DNA from: Treponema sp. UBA3662
GTDB lineage: Bacteria > Spirochaetota > Spirochaetia > Treponematales > Treponemataceae
NCBI GenBank assembly: GCA_002373205.1
Contig: DFJV01000052.1
Coordinates: 1-29,717, forward strand
Length of the DNA stretch: 29,717 nucleotides
Direction of reading: 5' to 3'
Shown here piece by piece: positions 23,588-29,717 of the stretch. Position numbers and translations under genes: made by a program. Numbering within the stretch: the stretch's first letter is position 1; each line of letters starts with the position of its first letter. Below the pieces are notes generated by a model. It was not told the origin of the DNA. It saw only the letters and a list, made by a program, of their open reading frames with translations, and searched no databases.

Positions 23588-26500
23588 ATGAGCCTTAGAC
23601 CCCTGCAAAGAAAATTTGTTTTCCTCATCATTAGGTGCTTGCTGCTGGTTTTCTTTGCATTGGGCGTAAAAGTTTGGGCTGACGACTCTAATTCACAGAC
23701 TTCCGTAATAACAATCGTAAACGCAAACAAAACTGAATACGTAAAGGATTCCGTTACCAAGGAAGAGCAGATTGTGCTTACCGGTGCGGTTGTGGTAGAA
23801 GTTGCCCAGGGCAGCGTAAAAACAAAGATAAGCGCATCCAAGATAAGCTACAACCGCGAGACCAATATCCTATATGCCCAGGGCGACGTTGTTATGGAGC
23901 AGACTGGCGGTAAGGCTGGAGAGCAGAAGATTACGGCTCAGACCGTTCTTTTTAACACCCTTACCTACGAAGGAATCTTTGACGGTGGCCGCGTTATTCA
24001 AACCCAGAGCGATGCAATAAATTTGCCATCTGGTTCCACACTGGTAGTTTCGTCTTCTATGTTCGGAAAGAATTCGAAAAACACGATTGTCTTTAAGAAC
24101 GCTTCGCTTACATTTTGTGATGATGAAAATCCCCACTGGAAAATCCGAGCTACAAAGATTTGGGTTCTTCCCGGAGGAGAATTTGCTTTCTTTAACGCAA
24201 TGCTATTTATTGGCGAGATACCGGTGCTCTACCTTCCTGCATTCTATTATCCCAAGGACGAAATAATTTTTAACCCAACATTCGGTTATGATACAAGGCG
24301 GGGATATTACTTCCAGTCTACCACATACATCTACGGTCGAAAGCCCCTTGAAGCAGATTCCACTTCTTCGTCTGAAGATGATGACAAGGATGATGAACTT
24401 GGCAAGGGCCTTTACAACTTTATGAAACCCACCAAGCTAAAGGAGCAGAGAAGGGAAGGAATTGTTCTTCACAACCTGGATGAAGATTATACCGGAGACA
24501 CAAGCAATTACCTTAAGCTTATGTTTGACCACTACAGCACGCTTGGAACCATGGTAGGTTTTGATGCCGTCTTTAAGCCGGAAAAATATCTTTCAAGCTT
24601 TAATGCCAACTTGAATTTGGGTTTTAGCAACAGTGTTTTTATGGACAGCACGGGCGAAGTCTACACACCCTATTCTTCTGCCGGAGAAAGCTATAAGGAC
24701 AAGGCAAATCTTTTGGGAATAAAGACACCCTTCCGTTACAGCGGAAATTTGGCGGTTAGCGGTACAAGCCCATTCAACTTTAAGGTTTCCATGCCAATAT
24801 ATTCAGACCCGTATTTTACTGATGACTTTGGTGAGCGCACAGAATACATGGACTGGATTTCCTTTCTTACCAGGGGCGCAAAGGATGAGGATGACGATGA
24901 GGATGAAGACAAGGTTAGCGTTTCTTCTTACACATGGAATGCATCCGCTTCGCACAGCTTTAACATTCCCGACTACCTAAAGCCTTTTTTGCAGAATGTT
25001 TCCATTACGGATATAAGTTCATCTGTCATTTTTAATTCCAAGACGAATACTGCTATTGCTTCCGAAGCTACGGACGACTGGTATTTGTACACACCGGAGA
25101 GAATGTTCTTTTATCCTTCCCAGGTGACTCCCTTAAAATTCAGTGCGAACGTTGCGGGCTCAATTATAAAGTATCCGCTTGAAGAAAAAAGATCAAAGCC
25201 GGTATCTTTTCCATACGAGCTTTCCGTTCCAGAGGAATTTTCTGACGCAAAGAAAAAGGATGGCAATGCTGAATCTGAAGTGCAGGAAGATAAGGAGCAG
25301 GACAAAGTTAATGATGGCAGCGTTTTGGGTGAAAAGGACCTTCCTTCACTGAACGTGCGCTCGGACATACGTGTTACAAATATTTCTGACATTGACTACG
25401 AGCTAAAATATTCTGTTACGCCGCAGTTCACTTCGCAGTTTGCATACGATTCAACAAAGCTTTCCAAGCCGGATGATTTTAAGTGGAGCGAGAGGCAGTC
25501 AAGCTATTATCAGGTTACATCCCCGGTTGTGCTTACAAGCGGACTTTCTTTTAGGGACTCAATGTTTGGAATGAAGAACGTTCTTACATATACGCCCCTT
25601 TACCAGACCCACCCCAGCCTGGACGGTTATTCTGATGCAGATGCCGCTACTGTCCGAAAGACAGACTACCAGGCCCGCAAGAACGATTTGAACGTGGATA
25701 ATGGCATTTCCGTAAAGCCGTTGATTTATAATGAAGTGTTCAAGAATTCCAGCATAGACTGGAACACATCCATAAGGCTTGTAAGGACTCAGTTTATAGG
25801 AGACGAAGAACATCCTGAGTGGGACTACCTTACCGCAGACTTAACTGACGAGGAGAGCGTTACAGAGCACACACTCAGCGCAACTCTTTCTGCAGAAGAG
25901 GGTAAGGATTTTTCGCAGAGGCTTATCCTTTCCACGACCCTTCCGCCGCAAAAAGACAAGTATGAGGGCAACTTAAGGTTCACTTTCCCATATACTGAAC
26001 TTACCTTTGCATCTGGCTTTGAAAAAATAGAGGAAACTGTAAGCAATGACGTGGTGGAAAACTGGCGCAAGCTTCCATTCAAGCAGTCTGCATCCCTAAA
26101 ATTTTTGGACGGAAAATTTGCACTAACCCAGTCTTACAATTACAATCTGGAAGAGCACTATTCGGATTCATTCAAGGCGGCACTTTCTTATGGCGGTCTG
26201 CAGGTTGCCTATACCGCAGCCTACACTTATGGATATGACTTTGACGAGGAAAGCGGGTGGACTATTAGGAGCGATCGTGAGTTCCTTCCGGAAACTTTTT
26301 CTATTGCATATACTTCGGGGCAAAAAAACTTCCGCTACTGGAAGAGGCGCGTTACTTGGGCACCTTCGCTGAACACAAGCATTGTCTATGACTGCATAAG
26401 GCCAACCAACAGCTATTTTAAATTTATTCCGGCTGTTACCTTTAAGATAAATAATTTTGTAAACCTTACCTTCAGTTCAGAATCTAGGAACAGCGTAATC

Positions 26501-26863
26501 TACCGTTATATTCAGGACTATACCCATTCCGGCATAAACCTTCCCGGAGAAACGAATGTGTTCAAGGATTTGCTTAATTCTTTTGCATTCTGGGGCGATG
26601 ACTCTATGTTGGATGAAGAACAGACAAAGCGACGCTCTTCGGGCTTTAAGCTAAAGAACCTAAAGGCAACCCTCTCGCACGACCTGCATGACTGGGACCT
26701 TATTTCCAGCTTTGAGGTAAAGCCCCGCCTTATTACAAAAAATGACGGGTCAAAATCCTACAACTTTGACCCGTATATTTCTATTTCTATAGTCTGGCGT
26801 CCAATGAACGCTATGAAGACCGAGATTGTGGACGAATACGGAGAGCTTAAGCTTAATCCTTAG
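23588..26863 (+). CDS. lptD: LptD/OstA-like outer-membrane assembly protein
   Basis: A 1091-residue exported protein. Signal peptide 1-31 (cleavage after VWA). Residues about 38-230 form an OstA/LptA-like beta-jellyroll (VLTGAVVVEV, ISYNRETNILYAQGDVVME, ITAQTVLFNTLTYEG), then a long region of alternating strands with aromatic ends, as in the 26-strand LptD barrel, and a barrel-like C-terminus. In Gram-negatives LptD inserts LPS. Treponemes are held to lack lipid A, so it may carry another amphiphile. Three acidic insertions, near 260, 432 and 557, look like exposed loops. It starts 3 nt after uvrA with only a weak ribosome site, implying coupling. Its last 11 bases overlap the convergent 26853-27305 gene. 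Confidence 0.85.
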   Translation: MSLRPLQRKFVFLIIRCLLLVFFALGVKVWADDSNSQTSVITIVNANKTEYVKDSVTKEEQIVLTGAVVVEVAQGSVKTKISASKISYNRETNILYAQGDVVMEQTGGKAGEQKITAQTVLFNTLTYEGIFDGGRVIQTQSDAINLPSGSTLVVSSSMFGKNSKNTIVFKNASLTFCDDENPHWKIRATKIWVLPGGEFAFFNAMLFIGEIPVLYLPAFYYPKDEIIFNPTFGYDTRRGYYFQSTTYIYGRKPLEADSTSSSEDDDKDDELGKGLYNFMKPTKLKEQRREGIVLHNLDEDYTGDTSNYLKLMFDHYSTLGTMVGFDAVFKPEKYLSSFNANLNLGFSNSVFMDSTGEVYTPYSSAGESYKDKANLLGIKTPFRYSGNLAVSGTSPFNFKVSMPIYSDPYFTDDFGERTEYMDWISFLTRGAKDEDDDEDEDKVSVSSYTWNASASHSFNIPDYLKPFLQNVSITDISSSVIFNSKTNTAIASEATDDWYLYTPERMFFYPSQVTPLKFSANVAGSIIKYPLEEKRSKPVSFPYELSVPEEFSDAKKKDGNAESEVQEDKEQDKVNDGSVLGEKDLPSLNVRSDIRVTNISDIDYELKYSVTPQFTSQFAYDSTKLSKPDDFKWSERQSSYYQVTSPVVLTSGLSFRDSMFGMKNVLTYTPLYQTHPSLDGYSDADAATVRKTDYQARKNDLNVDNGISVKPLIYNEVFKNSSIDWNTSIRLVRTQFIGDEEHPEWDYLTADLTDEESVTEHTLSATLSAEEGKDFSQRLILSTTLPPQKDKYEGNLRFTFPYTELTFASGFEKIEETVSNDVVENWRKLPFKQSASLKFLDGKFALTQSYNYNLEEHYSDSFKAALSYGGLQVAYTAAYTYGYDFDEESGWTIRSDREFLPETFSIAYTSGQKNFRYWKRRVTWAPSLNTSIVYDCIRPTNSYFKFIPAVTFKINNFVNLTFSSESRNSVIYRYIQDYTHSGINLPGETNVFKDLLNSFAFWGDDSMLDEEQTKRRSSGFKLKNLKATLSHDLHDWDLISSFEVKPRLITKNDGSKSYNFDPYISISIVWRPMNAMKTEIVDEYGELKLNP

Positions 26864-27305
26864 CTTCTTCTTTTGAGGCCTTGTTTTTAGCCTTTGCTTC
26901 TTCAAAGAACTTTTCGTGCTTTTCTATGTTTTCTTGAAGTTTTGCAAGGCCTTCCATATAGTATTTGATTTTTTCGTCACTTGAATTTAGGGCTGCATTT
27001 TCTCCGCCTGCCTTTAGCGTTTCCCAAACATATTTTCCAAGCTGGGCAAGTGCCTTGTTCTTTTTCATTTTGAGCTGCTGGAGCTCTATGCTTTTTACGC
27101 TCTTGTCCCCAAAGTCAGAGATTGCTACCCCGGCAGTCTTTAGCCCCTTCTTTCCGGCTTCGACACCCTTGTCTATGTATTCAAGAATCGTCTTTCCTAT
27201 TTCTTCCGCAGTAGTCTTTGCGCTGCTTTTGGATCCGCTTTCGCTGCTTTCTGTAGTGCCTGTGGTATAGTCAAAGGTTGTTTCTTTTTCTTCTTCTTCT
27301 GCCAT
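26853..27305 (-). CDS. Acidic helical protein of unknown function
   Basis: A 150-residue cytoplasmic-looking protein: an acidic, Ser/Thr-rich N-terminus (1-32), a helical middle (33-120: ILEYIDKGVEAGKKGLKTAGVAISDFG, KMKKNKALAQLGKYVWETLKAGG) and a C-terminal coiled-coil-like stretch rich in Lys, Glu and Ala (120-150). The amphipathic, Gly/Ala-containing middle recalls phasin- or YtxH-like small proteins, but I cannot assign a family. AGGAGG stands 5 nt before ATG 27305, and a good promoter lies at 27324-27352. Its stop overlaps the lptD stop tail to tail by 11 bp, so no terminator separates them and antisense read-through is possible. Confidence 0.8.
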   Translation of the reverse strand: MAEEEEKETTFDYTTGTTESSESGSKSSAKTTAEEIGKTILEYIDKGVEAGKKGLKTAGVAISDFGDKSVKSIELQQLKMKKNKALAQLGKYVWETLKAGGENAALNSSDEKIKYYMEGLAKLQENIEKHEKFFEEAKAKNKASKEEAKD

Positions 27306-27323
27306 AGTTTCCTCCTGTTTATA

Positions 27324-27352
27324 AATATAACACCAAAAATCTTATAAGGCAA
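27324..27352 (-). promoter_or_regulatory. Promoter of the acidic helical protein
   Basis: On the minus strand: TTGCCT (27352-27347), 17-bp spacer, TATATT (27329-27324). Transcript start near 27317 gives a short leader that contains the AGGAGG ribosome site. Confidence 0.7.
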
Positions 27353-27378
27353 CATTTTGTTTTGTGTAAGCGGAAATT

Positions 27379-27525
27379 GGAAATCAGGTTTGGACTCCAC
27401 TACCAGAAAAATCTGGCTGAAACTCCATGGTGCGGCGGTAATAGGACTTTCGCTCCCTTCGGTCGCTCCGCGCAAATGGATTTTCATCCAGATTTTTCTT
27501 CCCGTTGCGTCCAAACCTGATTTCC
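27379..27525. mobile_element. MITE-like element with 17-bp perfect terminal inverted repeats
   Basis: GGAAATCAGGTTTGGAC (27379-27395) is the exact complement of 27509-27525. The arms continue as an imperfect inverted repeat through AGAAAAATCTGG.TGAAA.TCCAT toward a GCTCCCTTCGGTCGCTC centre, so nearly all 147 bp can fold into one long hairpin. No transposase frame is inside. No clear target-site duplication was found. No second copy is in this window. The remainder of 27306-27671 holds only promoters. Confidence 0.65.
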
Positions 27526-27586
27526 GCTTGGTTTACAGAATAAAATATTGTAAAAAGAGATTTTCATGTTGTATTTATCCCTATTG

Positions 27587-27615
27587 TTTACATGGAAAAA
27601 GGTTTTTGCTATAAT
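27587..27615 (+). promoter_or_regulatory. Promoter of the SDR gene
   Basis: TTTACA at 27587-27592, 17-bp spacer, consensus TATAAT at 27610-27615. Start near 27622 leaves a leader of about 50 nt with AAGAGG before ATG 27672. Confidence 0.85.
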
Positions 27616-27671
27616 GGTGGCGAAAGGATTCGGTTTGATTTCCTGATTAATCACATTTTTAAGAGGTAAAA

Positions 27672-28445
27672 ATGAAAGCTTACTTTGACTTAAAGGGGCA
27701 GACCGCTATTGTTACAGGTTGCTCCACAGGCCTTGGCGTTCAGATGGCAAAGGCACTTGCAAACCAGGGTGCAAACATTGTTGCAGTTGCCCGCCGCGTA
27801 GAAAAAATTGAGGCCGTTGCTGCCGAGATAAAAAATGAATTTGGCGTGCAGACTCTTGCCGTACGCTGTGACATAACAGACACACAGGCTGTTGATGACA
27901 TGGTAAAAAAGGTTATGGAAACCTTTGGCAGAATAGACATTCTTGTTAACAATGCCGGTACTGGTGCTGTTGCTCCTGCAGAAGACATTACAGACGAGCA
28001 GTTCAACAACGAGATAAACATTGACCTGTTTGGAACATTCCGCGTTTCCCGCGCAGTAGCAAAGGCCGCAATGATTCCTGCAAAGTACGGACGCATAATA
28101 AACATTGCTTCCATGTACGGTCTTGTTGGCAATAAGGTTGCTCCTTGTTCTCCATACCATGCCGCAAAGGGTGGCGTTGTAAATTTGACCCGCGGTCTTG
28201 CAGCTGAATGGGGTAAATACAATATTACCGTAAACGCAATTTGCCCGGGTTATTTCTATTCACCGCTTACAAAGGAAACACTTGACTCTGACTTCTTCCA
28301 GCAGAATGCCCAGACAATGATTCCGCTCAGCCGCTATGGAAATGAAGGCGAACTTGATTCTGCCGCAATCTTCCTTGCTGCACCTTCTTCCGCTTATGTA
28401 ACAGGAGTTGCTCTTCCTGTTGACGGCGGTTACACTTCAATGTAA
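27672..28445 (+). CDS. SDR-family NAD(P)-dependent dehydrogenase (gluconate 5-dehydrogenase-like)
   Basis: A 257-residue classical short-chain dehydrogenase. Cofactor motif TGCSTGLG 15-22, CDITD 66-70, NNAG 93-96, catalytic S147 with Y162 and K166 (YHAAK), and the PVDGGYTSM C-terminus. The region after the active site (CPGYFYSPLTKETLDSDFF) resembles the gluconate 5-dehydrogenase / 2-deoxy-D-gluconate 3-dehydrogenase branch more than FabG, but substrate cannot be fixed from sequence. Arg41-Arg42 after the second strand (VARRVEK) suggests NADP(H). AAGAGG precedes ATG 27672. It has its own consensus promoter and no sugar-pathway neighbours in view, so it seems a single-gene unit. Confidence 0.9.
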   Translation: MKAYFDLKGQTAIVTGCSTGLGVQMAKALANQGANIVAVARRVEKIEAVAAEIKNEFGVQTLAVRCDITDTQAVDDMVKKVMETFGRIDILVNNAGTGAVAPAEDITDEQFNNEINIDLFGTFRVSRAVAKAAMIPAKYGRIINIASMYGLVGNKVAPCSPYHAAKGGVVNLTRGLAAEWGKYNITVNAICPGYFYSPLTKETLDSDFFQQNAQTMIPLSRYGNEGELDSAAIFLAAPSSAYVTGVALPVDGGYTSM

Positions 28446-28455
28446 AAAGAAAAAG

Positions 28456-28628
28456 ACCTACGCCGCCATGGAGGGGCCCGCCGAAAGGCGGGTTGCTGTT
28501 GGGTGAGCCTGTCGAACCCCAGCAATGAAGGCGAATGCCGGAACCCCGGAACGGCGGTGGCGCAGATGCCTGTTCTGTCGGATTAGCAAAAGACTAAAAT
28601 GGTAGAACAGGAAAAAGTACCGTCCAAA
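28456..28628 (-). repeat. Family C mosaic repeat, inverted copy
   Basis: CCTACGCCGCCATGGAG is shared with 5896-5912. GGGTGAGCCTGTCGAACCCC is the complement-type partner of 15407-15426. From GGCGGTGGCGCA to ACCGTCCAAA it follows 6080-6160. It contains a GCCCGCC-GAAA-GGCGGG hairpin near 28477-28493. The 194-bp gap between the convergent SDR and FAD-subunit genes holds nothing else. Confidence 0.7.
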
Positions 28629-28639
28629 AGAATATAAAA

Positions 28640-29464
28640 TTACATTAGCTGTTCAAAAGAATAGCGCAGCATGTTAAGGAACTGTGCCTTTAAAAGCCTT
28701 TTTGACTTTTGCCCTGAAAATTTCATGTCGTAGGCGCTTTCTGCCTCTGCCACTTTTTTTTCTATAAAATCCCTTGTGAGCGGAAGCTTTGTGTAGAGAA
28801 TCTGGTTTTCGATTTCTACGGGATGGAAAACAATGGGGCCGGCGAGTATGATTTTTATGCTGGCTATGCTGTCGTTTTCCATGTCTGCCAAGAAGACAAA
28901 GCTTGCGCTGTCCTCCGTAATCCTTCTGGAAGGTCCCACCCGTTTGAATATTGCAACCTCGCTCTCGTTCTGTGGAACACGCACCTTTGTCAGCAGGTAG
29001 CCTTCCGGCACTTCCTTGAATTGGGAAAAGGGAATCATCTTTGAGTCGTTGGGCTTTTTTCTGAATTCCAATACTGCGCCAAGTGCAAGAAGCGGCCCCC
29101 ATAGCGTGCTCTTTTGTGTTCCGTTTCCTTCGCAGCCGGAGCAGATGTTGCCTCCGATTGTTGCAATGTTTCGTACGGATTCACTTGCGATTGTTTTTAT
29201 TGCATCGTAAAGAACAGGGCTCATGTTTGTGCGTCCAACGTCAAGGATGCGGGAAAGGGTTACTGCTGAACCAAATTCAATGAAGCGTTCTTTTTTTTCT
29301 ATGGTGCTTAGTTCCGGGATTGAACTTATGGCAAGGACTTTTTCTGCAAAGGGAAATTTTCCTGTTCCCCCGCCGCGGATTTGCAGTCCGTTTACGTTCT
29401 TGAGGTGGTAGAAAACATCGCTGAGCGTGCGGGCAATTAAAAAGGTCTGGTTACTTTTGGACAT
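28640..29464 (-). CDS. FAD-binding subunit of a molybdenum hydroxylase (xanthine dehydrogenase family)
   Basis: A 274-residue protein of the XdhB/CoxM type, the middle electron-transfer subunit that passes electrons from [2Fe-2S] clusters to FAD. FAD-site motifs: RGGGTGKFP at 30-38 (usual form GGGTD) and the strongly conserved SVRNIATIGGNICSG at 96-110, followed by the CO-dehydrogenase flavoprotein C-terminal domain (FKRVGPSRRITEDSASFVFLA). Its start overlaps the [2Fe-2S] subunit gene by 14 bp, so the two are translated together; GGAG lies about 10 nt before ATG 29464. The molybdopterin subunit is not in the window. Purine catabolism is the likely role, but other hydroxylases of this family cannot be excluded. 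Confidence 0.88.
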   Translation of the reverse strand: MSKSNQTFLIARTLSDVFYHLKNVNGLQIRGGGTGKFPFAEKVLAISSIPELSTIEKKERFIEFGSAVTLSRILDVGRTNMSPVLYDAIKTIASESVRNIATIGGNICSGCEGNGTQKSTLWGPLLALGAVLEFRKKPNDSKMIPFSQFKEVPEGYLLTKVRVPQNESEVAIFKRVGPSRRITEDSASFVFLADMENDSIASIKIILAGPIVFHPVEIENQILYTKLPLTRDFIEKKVAEAESAYDMKFSGQKSKRLLKAQFLNMLRYSFEQLM

Positions 29465-29717
29465 TTGAATTTTTCTCCTCGCGTGCTTCTTTTATAGCGG
29501 ATGCTTTTAGGATTCCGTTTAAAAGCGAAATACTGTCTGTGCAGCAGCAGTTCAAGTCCTTTATGTGCTCCATTACCTTTGATGCTGAAGGGTGGGGCGT
29601 GTTTTTTAAAATGTAATAGGCTGTGAAAATTTTACCCGCGTTGCAATATCCGCAAAGGTGAATTTCTGCTTCGGAAAAACCGGAAAGAATGTCTTTGTAG
29701 AGCAAAAAGTCGTCTTC
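29451..29717 (-). CDS. [2Fe-2S] subunit of a molybdenum hydroxylase, 5' end outside the window
   Basis: The frame is open to the right edge, giving 88 residues of the C-terminal half of a small iron-sulphur subunit. It shows the helical second cluster domain: HLCGYCNAGKIFTAYYIL, with C22 and C25, and the second pair in LNCCCTD (C57, C59). The usual form is CGYC.PG and C.C; here Asn-Ala replaces the common Thr-Pro. The plant-ferredoxin-like first domain must lie beyond the edge. A TTG at 29705 could be misread as a start. It overlaps the FAD subunit gene by 14 bp, so both belong to one operon. Confidence 0.82.
   Translation of the reverse strand, partial: EDDFLLYKDILSGFSEAEIHLCGYCNAGKIFTAYYILKNTPHPSASKVMEHIKDLNCCCTDSISLLNGILKASAIKEAREEKNSNVQK

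Noticed and set aside
29451..29705. Complete small gene starting at TTG 29705
   Set aside because: The frame stays open to the window edge, and the family needs a ferredoxin-like domain before this part, so the gene is cut by the edge.

Overview
The window looks like chromosomal DNA of a host-associated Treponema-type spirochaete. Support: an uvrA-lptD pair with a 3-nt gap, a long conserved protein resembling spirochaete-restricted proteins, an HD-GYP signalling protein, several low-complexity acidic proteins, and gene-poor gaps packed with short dispersed hairpin repeats. The assignment rests on protein resemblance and recalled gene order, not on a search. No rRNA, tRNA, CRISPR array or intact insertion sequence was seen. 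LAYOUT. 1-2.9 kb: a RecQ-family helicase with a ~300-residue Gln/Thr/Asp/Glu repeat block inserted between its Q motif and its Walker A motif, convergent with a small membrane protein. 3.1-4.4 kb: a CPA2-type cation/proton antiporter with a good promoter. 4.4-6.2 kb: a hairpin-repeat zone around one small exported protein. 6.2-7.8 kb: a 514-residue protein of unknown function from a leaderless promoter, followed by a strong terminator. 8.1-11.8 kb, minus strand: a small unknown protein, a two-TM envelope protein with an acidic 12-residue tandem repeat, a remnant of an HD-GYP gene, and an intact membrane HD-GYP phosphodiesterase. 11.8-15.2 kb: another hairpin-repeat zone, era (leaderless), more repeats, then argJ on the minus strand. 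15.5-20.4 kb: an AT-richer accessory island holding a divergent XRE regulator, a Sel1-repeat protein, a SIR2-like protein with a zinc ribbon, a 28-residue hydrophobic peptide with a strong Shine-Dalgarno, and a PD-(D/E)XK nuclease of HsdR N-terminal type. 20.6-26.9 kb: uvrA and lptD. 26.9-29.7 kb: a helical acidic protein, a MITE-like inverted repeat, an SDR dehydrogenase, and the FAD and [2Fe-2S] subunits of a molybdenum hydroxylase, the latter cut by the right edge. HOW IT WORKS TOGETHER. Most genes are housekeeping units with their own promoters. The accessory island is the one coherent module of unknown function: SLR and SIR2 genes 5 nt apart, a nuclease behind them and a divergent repressor-like gene. 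By analogy with SIR2-based NAD-depleting systems it is a candidate antiphage or anti-plasmid system, and I do not recognise its gene combination as a named one. Two further patterns stand out. Four start codons lie exactly 7 nt after a -10 box whose -35 is 17 bp upstream, which points to leaderless transcription. The intergenic repeats keep perfect hairpins although their stems differ from copy to copy, so the structure rather than the sequence is being kept.
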